64,000 nt of DNA from the NCBI GenBank assembly GCA_043228905.1, contig JBHGNT010000014.1, forward strand, positions 17,980,001-18,044,000. Reading direction: 5' to 3'. Both the position numbers and the translations under genes were made by a program. Below, in pieces: positions 10,611 to 20,517 of this stretch (the first letter of the stretch is position 1; each line of letters opens with the position of its first letter). The notes under the pieces are model-generated. The model did not search any database, was not told where the DNA came from, and saw only the letters and a list, made by a program, of their open reading frames with translations. The stretch is from Azolla caroliniana (taxonomy: Eukaryota; Polypodiophyta).

Positions 10611-10836
10611 AAAGGATTTTCTGTTGTAACCGTCGGTTGGCAAAGACATAGAGCTCGAGGTCGTTGCCTCTGAGTCTTCACTGTATCCTTCGTCTCATAG
10701 TGATAGTTGGAGTTTGTGGGCTCCCATGGTTTTTCCCGATTAGGGTTTTCCACGTTAACATCTTGACATGTCTTTCTTTGCTTTCTATTTCTCTGCTCTC
10801 TTGAGACTCGGTTGTGGCCGAGCGCTATTCCTCTCA
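10397..10836 (+). repeat. 5' LTR (5'-truncated) of a degenerate copia
   Basis: Matches the downstream two thirds of the young copia LTR: AAGTATAAATATGACTTAGG (TATA region), a GA run at about 10578-10604, GGGTTTTCCACG and GTTGTGGCCGAGCG. It ends CTCTCA, three bases before a tRNA-iMet primer site. The TGTTGGG start is missing; similarity begins near GGTCGGATGG at 10397. Confidence 0.75.
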
Positions 10837-10839
10837 AAC

Positions 10840-10851
10840 TGGTATCAAAGC
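10840..10851 (+). other. Primer-binding site, tRNA-iMet type
   Basis: TGGTATCAAAGC, one base from the TGGTATCAGAGC found in the young copia, three bases after the LTR end. This fixes the element as plus-strand. Confidence 0.85.
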
Positions 10852-10873
10852 GGAGGTTCTAAACCTTGAAGAG

Positions 10874-12486
10874 AATGGAAGATTCATTCGGAAGCATGTT
10901 CAAGCTCACCGGCGCCAACTACCCAGTGTGTAAGTCGAAGATGAGGGACATGCTCGTGGTCCACTTCTAGAAGATTTGCCGACACTTCCGGAAAACCAAA
11001 GGGGAAGTCGACATTCCAGAACCGAAGAAGATTTTGGAAAGGAGAGGAATGTCGACGATCGCGACAAGTGAAGAAGAACAAGTGCTAATCACCGAGGAGA
11101 GTGAGCTACATCTTGTCAGTGATCGACTCCGGTGCGTCATTCCATCTAACCCCCGACCAGAAGTGCTTCTCATCGTACAGAGCCGGAGATCACGGTTCTG
11201 TCCGGATGGGAAATGAAGGTGCATGCCGAATTGTTGGCATAGGAGACGTGAGGTTGATGACTTCTACTAGGTGCAAGTTGTTGCTGAAAGATGTCCAACA
11301 CGTTCTGGAGGTTCGGTTGAACCTGATATCAGCCGATCGGCTGGATGATGAAGGTTACACGGGTAGCATCTGGAGAAGTCATGAAGTTCAGCAAAGGAAG
11401 CTTGATCGTGGCCCAAGCTCGGAAGATCAACACATTGTACTTGATGCATGCCAGATTTTTTGGGAAGAAGTGAATGTGGCATTCGACAATGCCTGTGAGC
11501 TATGGCACAAGAGGTTGTGCCATTGAAGGTGTTCGGTTGTCTCACTTACGTGATGTTGCAAAGGACAAGAGAGCAAAGTTGGATCCGAAGTCCCGGCCAT
11601 GCATATTCCTTGGATACGACGATGATGAGTTCAGATATCGAGTATGGGACTTGGTTGACAAGAAGGTCTTCCACAGTCGAGACATAGTCTTCATGGAAGA
11701 CAAGAGTACTGCCGACTAGGAGTCGGAGAAGAAGATAGTGAACTCCGGGCTGACCGATAGAGATCGGTCGGAAGATGCAAGGAACCATCCGGTCGGAAGT
11801 CGGATGACACTCGAAGAATTGGCCGAAGTCGGACCAGAAACCGAACCGACCGAAGAAGAAGGAATGGACACTATAACAAGACAAGAACCCGAATCAGATT
11901 CGGATGAAGAGCAGACGGTGGAACCGGTGACCGAAAACCAAGGACGAAGATACCATCTTAGGGAAAGAAGAGACCCCCAGAGATTTCCGAAAGAAGGTCG
12001 AATATTGCTAACCGGCGAGGGGGAGCTAGAAAGCTTCAAAGAAGCAAAGAAAGGCACCCACATCCGAAAGTGGTTAAGTGCCATGCAGGACGAGATGGTT
12101 TCCTTGCATGAGAACCATACATATGAATTGATGGAGCTGCCGAAAGGAAAGAGATTCCGCTGGAAGAAGTGGGTGTACAAGCTGAAACCGAGAGACGTCG
12201 GAAATCCTCTGAGGTAGAAAGCATGCATCGTGGTGAAGGGTTTCCAGCAGAAGAAAGGAGTGGATTTCAATAAGATCTTTGCCCCGGTAGTGAAGATGAC
12301 ATCCATCCAAACTGTGTTGAGCATTGCGGCAAGCATGGACCTTAAGGTAGAGCAACTAGATGTCAAGACGATGTTCCTACATGGCGACCTCGAAGAAGAG
12401 ATCTACATGCAACAACCGGAAGGATTTGTCAAGAAAGGGAAGGAGCACTTGGTGTGTCGTTTGAAGAAGAGCTTATTTTGTTATTA
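10874..12486 (+). pseudogene. Truncated, deleted Ty1/copia gag-pol
   Basis: Plus-strand copia polyprotein remnant related to the young element at 26408-30481. It keeps the gag start (MEDSFGSMFKLTGANYP), the protease (VIDSGASFHLTP), the pre-integrase motif (CELWHKRLCH), the segment after integrase (CIFLGYDDDEFRYRVWD) and the start of RT (KGFQQKKGVDFNKIFAPVVK, DVKTMFLHGDLEEEIYMQQ). Most of gag and nearly all of the integrase core are deleted: LWHKRLCH runs almost directly into LKVFGCL near 11520. RT stops after CRLKKSLF at 12486, before the YVDD box. Several frames and stops. Dead copy. Confidence 0.85.
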
Positions 12487-12571
12487 ACGGCTCGGTTGTA
12501 GCAAGGAGTGCGGGCGACTTTGTGATATGGTCGATAATGTAATAGGAAAAGAAGAGATTCTGAGCACAGAG

Positions 12572-12622
<51 letters not shown>

Positions 12623-13206
12623 TCAAGAAATTTTCATTAAAATGAAAGGAAAGACCTTATGCAGCAAACTAGTTTCACTCGCTTAGAGCCCATCAGTGCA
12701 AAAGGTCATGTAAATACAAAAGGTGGTTTATATAGGATGTTGAGAATGGGGAAGGGAGGAGAAAGAGGGAAAGTATAATCATAGTGAGTGGGGTGTAATA
12801 AGAGTGTAAATAGATGGAAGGTTGTAAGGATTTAAGGTGGAAGATCTTGATGATAGGGGGGGTGGTGATAAAGGGGAAAATGAGTTGGTGATAGGAAGAT
12901 TGGTAGGAGCGATGGCGGGAGCGTGAGCAGTAGTAGAGCGTGGAGTGGGAGCAGCAGAACAGGGCGCGCAGACAGGGCGAGCAGGAGCAGGCGTAGGTGC
13001 ACGATGAAGAACGCGCGCGCCGTCCACCAGAGCAAGAGCAGGAGCAGGAGCACAACGTCAGCTGCTGTCCAGGTACTTCCACACCCACAATCCTCCCTCC
13101 CTCCCCCAACCAGAAAACGCACATTAATTAATTAATTAAAAAACACACAAAACAAAGGGGGAAGGGAAGACCAACATAGATAGCCTCGCAAGACACATAA
13201 CTCGCT
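12487..13206. other. Unassigned stretch with (GA)n microsatellite
   Basis: No supported gene. A (GA)n run of about 48 bases lies at 12572-12619. The rest is purine-rich (12740-13060); short proline- or alanine-rich frames there are composition artefacts. Confidence 0.5.
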
Positions 13207-13641
13207 ATGGAGGGAGGAATCGAGCTTCCACCAATGACCATTTTGCTCGATGAAGAAGGTGGATCAGATCTCGACATTATGTTGTCCCCTGAGGCCAACC
13301 GTTTCTTATCGGAGGAAATCGAACGTCTACGGCATACCTCATTCATATGTAGGTTTCTGGCAGGTAGACCAAGTCGGGGAATGGTTCGGGACATGTTCCA
13401 GGTGGCTGTGATGGAGAACATGCCGGTGATCAAGAGTGTCAAGGGTTTAGGGAAAAACTTCTTCCACATCGAATTAGGTAATGGCTTATTGGCGCAACCA
13501 CTGGTCGAGCTCAAGGTACTCGAACTGAAGTACGACAAGGTGTTGCTCTAGCCATGGTCACCAGGGTTCAATCCGATTGAAGAGTTACGGAAACTCAACA
13601 ACCCTAGGGTGATCATCGCAACATTTCCCGGCCTCCCTCCT
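13207..13641 (+). pseudogene. LINE ORF1-like fragment (DUF4283-type)
   Basis: Starts at an ATG (MEGGIELPPMTILLDEEG). The middle, CRFLAGRPSRGMVRDMFQVA and GKNFFHIELGNG, has the pattern of the DUF4283 domain that begins ORF1 of many plant LINEs. An in-frame stop at 13549-13551 falls just before PWSPGFNPIEELRKLNN, a typical continuation of that domain, so the reading is one codon away from being longer. It ends where a minus-strand gypsy gag begins at about 13645. It may be the ORF1 of the LINE whose endonuclease starts at 14818, since both are on the plus strand with only a gypsy fragment between. Confidence 0.6.
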
Positions 13642-13644
13642 CAT

Positions 13645-14064
13645 TTGTGCCATCTCCTCCCGAAGGAGCATCGACGCGTTTCTCCCCTTTTCGGGGGTCT
13701 CCACCTATTCCATAAAGTCCCGCTTTGATAACCGAAGCACGTCATCAAGCCCGTATTTTTCAAGGAGCCGACCTTCAAATCCTTCCCAGGTCCAACTCTC
13801 AGCCCCTACCTCAAGCACCTCCGCGTGGATGCCCGGCGTCCCCACCCGAGGGAATTTGGCCAGTCGCCTATCCTCCGATATGTCCCTCATCACCATTTCG
13901 GCTCGGTAAGACTCCAAATAGCTCGTGGCGTCCTTCCCACCAAACCGGCCTATCGTGCCGATGACTGCTTCAATAGCCCTATCGAGGGCGCCTGTGCCTT
14001 CACACGCACTCACTATCCGATCCACAGCCAAAGCCATGGCTTCTACAAGATCCAACCCTCTCAT
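13645..14064 (-). pseudogene. gypsy gag N-terminal fragment
   Basis: Minus-strand gag start at the ATG at 14064 (MRGLDLVEAMALAVDRIV), matching the gag of gypsy-2 (MKGSDLAEAMASAVDRIL). It includes a stretch of about 53 residues (around GTIGRFGGKDATSYLESYRA) that gypsy-2 lacks, then FEGRLLEKYGLDDVLRLSKR. It stops at 13705, continues degenerate to about 13645, and is cut off there. The rest of the element is absent. Confidence 0.75.
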
Positions 14065-14086
14065 CTTTCTATTCCTCTGTCGCCTG

Positions 14087-14104
14087 TTCACGTCGGGTTC
14101 ACCA
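14087..14104 (-). other. Primer-binding site, tRNA-Trp type
   Basis: Minus strand TGGTGAACCCGACGTGAA, identical to that of gypsy-2. It sits four bases from the LTR at 14109-14773. Confidence 0.8.
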
Positions 14105-14108
14105 AATA

Positions 14109-14773
14109 TGTCACGTTGTTATGTGCGTGCGTGGAGAACGAGGCGGAACCAGGGGGGCCTTGGACCGAGAAATAACCGAATGAGAAGAGGGGAAGGAAAC
14201 TACCAACGTAATCCGCATGCGCACGGACACACAGATTCACAGGAGTTGCAACTAACTCCGAACAATGCAGACAGAATGAATGTATGTGTAATATAAATCA
14301 AGGAGTTACAACCGACAAGCCGGCGAGTGATAGGCTCCGACGCCTGCACACACACACACAGAACGCGAGATGGAGACTCTGTCGGAAGCACTCGGGCGTT
14401 CCGCGGAGCGAAGTTCGCCTCCCGAAAACCTGCACAGCACGACTATGGAAAAGACAGAGGAGAAGAGCTTGGTTCCAGTCTGGCAGCACTTCGTCCTCTA
14501 CAAAACGCGATACCCCTTTTTCATTACCTCTCCCTCTCTTTTATAGCCCAAGGAGGGAGGCCGTTACCACCCGTTACATCATGTTTATTCATTGTCCTTT
14601 CGAACAGGGATACGCCTCGATTTTCTCCCTAATGAATGCGTGCTACTTAGGATTTCACCTCAGCCGACTTGTACCTATCTACGTACTATACAACAAAACT
14701 TGTGCCCATGTGTAAGGACCGGTTTACGCACGTTATACCCGGTTTCCGCCTAGGGACGGTTTTCTCTACGACA
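14109..14773 (-). repeat. 5' LTR of a truncated minus-strand gypsy
   Basis: A 665-bp LTR. On the plus strand it starts TGTCACGTTGTTATG and ends CTCTACGACA, so the minus-strand ends are TGTCGTAG and GTGACA. It adjoins the primer site and gag fragment at 13645-14104. LINE-like sequence follows on the right. Confidence 0.75.
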
Positions 14774-16011
14774 ATGGAAGAGTGATAATGAATGATCGCG
14801 CCGTCAATTGATGGCGTGTGGACCATGTAACAGACAATAAAATTAGGATGACTTTATGGAATTGTAACAGTGCACTTTGTACACACACTGACCGTTTAGA
14901 GGAGATTTTGAAGGTATCTGATCTACTTTTCTTAGTAGAAACACATCAAAATCCAAATAGAGGACTGCCACGAGTTGAAGGTTTTCGTTGGGAGTCTGTC
15001 TTTTGAAAAACCTCAGGTCGACACACCACTAGAGGGTCTGGAGGGGTTGCAATACTATTTTGGAGAGAGATACATTATAGGATAGAAATATTAAAGATAG
15101 ACCCAGAAGCCCGTTTTATGTGGGTGAAAGTCCTCACACGCAAGGATTAGACAATATTTATCGCTATTTGTTACTTACCCCCGAAAGGATCCCGGTATAA
15201 TATGGCTTGAGAGGGGAGTATAGTTTCTCCATACAAACCTTTATCAGATGACATAATCCAATATTCTTCTCAAGGGGAAGTCTTCCTTGTAGGAGATTTT
15301 AATTCGAGAACCCAATCCCGACAATGTACAATATTTCAAATGGATAAAAACCTAGAAATGGTGAATGTCGACCCTTTAGCCATAGGCATCACATGTAGAT
15401 CAAAAGATCAAGGTGCCGATGCCACAAGCTTTGGCCATCATCTGCTTGAACTTGGAAGTCGACATTAGATGATCATATATAATGGTTTAGCCAAGTGGCC
15501 GGGCTCGGAAGAGCTCACATGTTTCCCACATGGAGGAGGGGAAAGCACAATTGACTACCTAATAGGAAGCTCTAAAGCTACCCATATGATTAACTCTTTC
15601 CAAGTGGCCCCATGCCCTATTGGTGCAAACCATAGCTTCCTATACTTTGAGCTAAAATGTGACACCTCCAACGCCACCAACTCTAGTAAACCAAACCATC
15701 ACACCACAATACATTTCACACATGAGCTCTCTAACATCTACTCCTGACATGTTCAACCCCATCTCTCCTCTCTTGATTCTTCCATGCCTTTAGAGAACCT
15801 CACTATAGAACTCACACACATCCTTCACTCAATAGCCATTAGTAGCTTCCCATACACGAAACACTCCAATCACACTAGAATAGGGTCTATGGCACAGAAT
15901 AGGTGGTGTGATGAGGATTGTAGAGACTTGTATAGACAACTTAAAGTGTCGCGACTTAGTGGTACTATTTCCTCAATACAGGCTCGCAAAGAGATACGCA
16001 AGATGACACGT
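14774..16011 (+). pseudogene. LINE ORF2, endonuclease part
   Basis: Encodes an apurinic/endonuclease-like domain of a plant non-LTR retrotransposon, which would nick target DNA to prime reverse transcription. Readable pieces are MTLWNCNSALCTHTDRLEE, FLVETHQNPNRG, the catalytic-type motif VFLVGDFNSRTQ, STIDYLIGS and a GANHSFLYFEL segment where SDH is usual. At least four in-frame stops (for example near 15004) make it non-functional. The frame continues to KMTR at 16009-16011 and resumes exactly with RKRRFWDSS at 33507, after removal of the nested element and one ACGT duplication. Confidence 0.8.
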
Positions 16012-16760
16012 TGTCGCGTTGTTACGCGCATGCGTGGAGAAAGGCGGGACCACGGGGGTCTTCGACTAGGGAGGGACGGAGCGTAGGAAGTCGTGCTTCA
16101 CCGTTTCCGGGGGATCCCAGAAGAACACCAGAAGCGACCGAAGGGAGAGAGAGAAAGAGAGGGAGCGCGCGCTTAACACCGACTCACGCACACACACACA
16201 TGCCGACCCGACTCACGCCCTTATGTACATGAAACGCAGGAAAGGGGAAGCACCCGACACCAACAGAGACGCGAATATACACAGACAGACGCAAATGTAT
16301 ATATATAAAAGGGAGAATACATTCCCGGCTTCGAGCCAAACCAAGGTAGTTTACAATAGTCGTCAGCTGCCAAGCCGTCGGTCGGGGAGCTCACAGGCTC
16401 GTCGCGCCGAGCGGGGTCTTGCGCAGGAGAGGAGCTGAAGCAAACCCTAAGCGAACACGAAAGGGAAGAAGAAGAAGAAGAAGAAGAAGAAGAAAAATGT
16501 AACTAACCCTAAATCTAACGGTATACCCTCTAACGCAAAAAAATGGGCAACCCCTTCACAAAGGGCGCTCCCTTCCTTTTATAGAACAAGGAGAGGGATG
16601 TGTTACAATGTGGGATAAATCCCGACTTGACTACTCTTCGGCGCCATAAAGGCGCCCTCGTTATTCACACTAAATGTACATGGGTGCGTACACACGCTGC
16701 ACCCCGCTGATGTAGCCAATGTTTCCTGGTTTCCGCCTCTGGCCAAAATTCTTCACGACA
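16012..16760 (-). repeat. 3' LTR of the gag-only element
   Basis: 749 bp, plus-strand ends TGTCGCGTTGTT and TTCTTCACGACA. It pairs with 32753-33502; the two differ by scattered substitutions and by the lengths of a CA run and a GAA run, roughly 97% identical by eye. Confidence 0.85.
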
Positions 16761-16772
16761 TCCGCCCCCACC

Positions 16773-18694
16773 TAACTGCACGTCCACCAGTACGTGCCAA
16801 ATCTGGTTGAAGGGTGAGAGATTTCGGCCGGTGAGAAACCGGTCTTCCGTAATCCGCATCTCGGCTCGCTGCCGGGTTGATATGTCGGCTTCAGTTCTTC
16901 CTTCGCACTTACCTCCCCGTAGGCTCGTTTGTCCCGTCAACAGGTCCTCTGCTGCGATCTCCGTAGTACGCGTACCTCCGTTGGCCCTTGTTCGGCCGTA
17001 TGAACGCCCCGCTTCCCGCCGTATGCCCGATGTCCTCCGCTTGAGGCATGCCCGTAGTGGCCCGCTTGGCCTCCGTTGACCATTCGTGATGTTCTGATTG
17101 TCGTCCCATGTTGTTTCGCGTTGCCATCGTTCTCTCGCCGCCACCTTCCTTCTCCATGGTCTTACATCGTCGCGTCGGCTCGAACCGCCATGGTCTCCGG
17201 AACAGTGTGGAGGATCCTTTTCGGCCTTCTACGCGCTACCTCCGAACCGGCAACCCATCTCCGTGCTCGCCTTTCCGCTCTGGCACCTCCGTGTTTGGCA
17301 CTAGCTGTGCCGCACTCCGGTTCATTGCACTCCTTGTCGGCCCCTTTCCCGGCCAGATCGTGCATCGCCGTTCACCCGCATACCAGTGTCCTCCGCATCC
17401 GAGGAACACCCCGTAGTAGCCTGCTTGGCCCTTCCCGTCTTCGTGTTGATGCAACAGGTCCCGAGTCTTCCGCTTGCCGTCGTCCCCTCGCCCCACCAGC
17501 TTGTCACCCCGGCTTGCCGTGTCAGTCTTCGCTACTTCGACGGAGCTACCGAGATCTACGAAGCGAGTGTGGAGGATCCTCCTCCGGCCTCTCTTGCCAT
17601 CCCCTGACTCCGACCCTGTGCAGTCCACTAGGCACTTGTCACCTCATTCCCGGCACCTCCCTTGTGCCGTCTTCCGCTTCCTTTGTTCGGCACCGCCCGT
17701 GCCGAACACTGTCCCGTAGTCACGCTTCGATTCGGCCCGCGATGGCCACTTGTGAGACTCTTGTTCCGTCCCAAGTGTGCCTTCCCGGCCTGACACACCT
17801 CCCTGTGTTTGCCCCTACCGGCTCCTTCCAAAACCGTAACCGGCCGGTGAGGGTTTCACACTTCGTCCGCCCGTCTTACCGGCTCCCTATCCGCTACCTC
17901 GTGTTGTCGGGTCCCGTTCCCTGCCGCCACTGTCCTTCTCCTTCGGTCTCACGTTGCCACGTTGGCCGAACTGCCAGAGTCTCCGGATCGGTGTGAGGGT
18001 CCCATAGGGCCTGTCTTTGTTTCGTCGCTTGCCGAGATCCGGGTGTCTTTTGTCGGAGTCCTTCACGACTCTCCTCGTGTCTTCCGCGTAGCCAGTTTCC
18101 GCCTTCGTGTTGCCGGGTCCCGTTTCCCGCCGCCACCAACCTTCTCTCTCGGTCTCACGTTGCCACGTTGGCCGAACTGCCGGAGTCTCTGGTTCGGTGT
18201 GGGGATCCCATAGGACCGGACTTCCTTATGCCCACTGACCTTGCCGGAAGGTCCGATTTGGTTCGTAGCCGCCTCGTCGGCCTCATACCTCCTTGCCGTT
18301 CGTCGCCTCCTGTCGTCCAATCACGTTCTCCTGCCGCCACCGATCTCACCTGTAGGACTCACGTCGGCACTCGGGCTGACCGCCGGATCGGTGTGAGTGT
18401 CTTCGTGGGACCTCCAATCCATAGCCCTTTTTCTTCGTCACCTCGCTGCCACCATCAGTATCTTGGTCTTACGTCGACCGCGTTGCCGACTGCCGAAGTC
18501 TCTAGAACCGGTGTGAAGGATCCTCCTTGGGCGTCCGATTTGTCTTCCTGACCTTGTCCCGGGTCGTCCTTTTCCGCATGTCGAGAGGGCGTTTTGTTCC
18601 GCACCCTCTCCCGTGGTACCGACGTACCGTCTCCTCGGCCTCTCCGTAGGCCTGCTCTCTTCCTCCCTCCCAGAATGGTCATCTGGGAGTCCGC
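16773..18694 (-). pseudogene. Repeat-built internal region of the gag-only element, distal part
   Basis: Fills the element between its polypurine tract and the inserted gypsy-2. A core of about 57 bp, on the plus strand GGTCTCACGTTGCCACGTTG followed by a CCGRAGTCTCYGG block and CGGTGTG, recurs at about 17157, 17945, 18148, 18350 and 18466. A GEGAEQNALSTCG-coding segment lies at about 18570-18630. Minus-strand frames are open for 60-160 codons at a time but shift repeatedly. There are no catalytic motifs. I read it as the decayed end of the repeat-rich ORF also seen at 1880-3243. Confidence 0.55.
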
Positions 18695-19306
18695 TGTCGT
18701 GAAGAAAACCGTCCACAAGCGGAATCGGTGCACAGGAGCGTAGGAACCGGCTCTTCCCGAATGTTGTCCATAGAAGATCCTAGGCAGGTAGATTTAGTGG
18801 GTAGGAAGTAAAGGGGAAACGGCTCCTTCCTTGCCTATTAAAGGAGGGAGACACGAAGGGGGATGGGATCGCGGAGAGTCGAGGACGAAGTGCTATCGGT
18901 TTGTGTGCGAAGGCTTCTCTCTCTCTCTCTGGTTCGCAAGCTCCATAGCTTCCTTCTGTGCAGGTTTCGGGAGGCTCGCGCTGCTCTGAGGAATGCCCGA
19001 GTGCTTCCGGCAGCACCTCCAACCTACTCCTTCCTTTCTGTGTGTTTACGAACAGGTATCGGCTTCTGTTCGCCGGCCTGTTCGGTTGTAACCGACTTCG
19101 CGTTTTGTCGTTTGTCTTTGTTAATACATACATACATTCGTGTCTCTCTGTGTCGTTGTCCCACTCACGTCTTTGTGTCGAAGGGCCGTGTCCCTGTGAA
19201 TCTACTCTCGCACGTAGTGGGTCTCTTCTCCTTTCTCTCTTGCTCTTCGGTACAGGACCCCCGAGGTCCCGCCTCATTCCACGCATCCGCGAGGAATACC
19301 TCAACA
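18695..19306 (+). repeat. 5' LTR of gypsy-2
   Basis: 612 bp, TGTCGTGAAGAAAACC at the start and CTCAACA at the end. It differs from the 3' LTR (600 bp) by about a dozen substitutions and one 12-bp indel near 19003-19018, roughly 98% identical. A TATTAAA at about 18836 may serve as TATA box. Confidence 0.9.
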
Positions 19307-19310
19307 TCTT

Positions 19311-19327
19311 TGGTGAACCCGACGTGA
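19311..19327 (+). other. Primer-binding site, complementary to tRNA-Trp 3' end
   Basis: TGGTGAACCCGACGTGA, four bases after the LTR. Its complement ends in TCGGGTTCACCA, which agrees with the plant tRNA-Trp(CCA) acceptor end as I remember it. The same site serves the gag-only relatives. Confidence 0.8.
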
Positions 19328-19350
19328 AGGAGGCGGCAGAAGAGCAGAAG

Positions 19351-20517
19351 ATGAAAGGGTCGGATCTTGCGGAGGCCATGGCTTCGGCCGTGGATCGGAT
19401 ATTGAGTGCACGCGAGGGCACCGGCGCCCTCAACAGAGCCATTGAGGCGTTCGAAGGCCGACTCCTGGAAAAATACGGGCTGGACAACGCGCTCCGGCTT
19501 TCGAAACGAGACTTCATGGAATGGGTGGAGTCCCCCGGCAAGGGAAGAAACGCGTCGGCACTCCTCCGGGAGTTCGAAGAACGCTTTGCGCGCCTTTCGG
19601 CGCTTGACCGAACCGTTCTGGATACGAGCCGGGTCCTACTGTTCGTCAAGTCGGTGGACGAACAGGACAGGGATCAAATCGGCTCCTTGCTGGAAATCGA
19701 AGACGAGCTGACAACCGACTGGGCTGCGGTTAAGAGAGTCTGTGGCCGTTTCGACAAACGGCGAGAATGGGCTGACAACGGGGCGGCCGGTGCGGGCTCT
19801 GTCACAGCAAGGAGGCTTGAACCAGCACCGCAAGTGCGAAGGGAAGAAACCCGGGAATGGCTCGAAACCGGTCCGGCTTCGACCGGCATGGTCAATGGCT
19901 CGTCCGGAGGAGCAGCGCTGGAGGAGTTGACGCGGGCGATAAAGGATCTCCAGATCGCCCAGACTCGAAGGGAAGGCGGCGAACCGGCTCGTGACCGACG
20001 GCCGGCAGCGGGGAACAGGTGCATGTGGTGCGACGAGGTCGGCCACATTCGGAAGGACTGCGGCGATTTCGCAGAGGCGTTGAGAAACCGGGTGGTGTAC
20101 CTGTGGGAAGGCCGGGTGCACGCTTGCGACACCAGGAGGGCCCTGAACCGAAACGACGGGCGAGGAGGTATGAAGAGACTGATGGAAGAGGCAGCGGCCC
20201 GACACGTGGAGGCCATCCACTACTCGGCGTCGGCCGGTATTCGGGTCGGGGGCAACGAGGCCCGAAAGGAGAGCAAAGACGGCTTCTGGTCGGCAATGCT
20301 GGGAGGCCTCGCCGGCGCACGGCTGAGGAAAGATGAAACGGACCGCGCTGAGAGACGGGTCCGGGAAATAACCGGGTGGAGCGATCCGGTCGAGGAGAAG
20401 ACGGGCTTCGTAGAAGCCGCCTGCCGGAACTACGAGGCTCTGGTAGAAGAAAAACGAGTGGGGAAAGCCGGAGCGGCCGGGCCCTCACAACGGTACGAGA
20501 CCCGATTCGGGCAATGA
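19351..20517 (+). CDS. gag: gypsy-2 gag
   Basis: Structural polyprotein of 388 codons that would form virus-like particles and package element RNA. The ATG at 19351 follows the primer site by 23 bases and matches the start of the gag at 14064. The N-terminal capsid-like part (MKGSDLAEAMASAVDRILS, then FEGRLLEKYGLDNALRLSKR) lacks about 53 residues present in the copy at 13645-14064, an in-frame deletion near 19449. DRTVLDTSRVLLFVKSVDE is conserved with the other gags. A CCHC knuckle, CMWCDEVGHIRKDC, lies near residues 225-238. The frame ends CAA TGA CGG at 20512-20520 and stays open beyond the stop into protease. Confidence 0.85.
   Translation: MKGSDLAEAMASAVDRILSAREGTGALNRAIEAFEGRLLEKYGLDNALRLSKRDFMEWVESPGKGRNASALLREFEERFARLSALDRTVLDTSRVLLFVKSVDEQDRDQIGSLLEIEDELTTDWAAVKRVCGRFDKRREWADNGAAGAGSVTARRLEPAPQVRREETREWLETGPASTGMVNGSSGGAALEELTRAIKDLQIAQTRREGGEPARDRRPAAGNRCMWCDEVGHIRKDCGDFAEALRNRVVYLWEGRVHACDTRRALNRNDGRGGMKRLMEEAAARHVEAIHYSASAGIRVGGNEARKESKDGFWSAMLGGLAGARLRKDETDRAERRVREITGWSDPVEEKTGFVEAACRNYEALVEEKRVGKAGAAGPSQRYETRFGQ

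Noticed and set aside
17076-17996. 306-codon plus-strand ORF with many Cys and Pro
   Set aside because: Runs antisense to the repeat-built region of the minus-strand gag-only element; GC-rich composition keeps it open.
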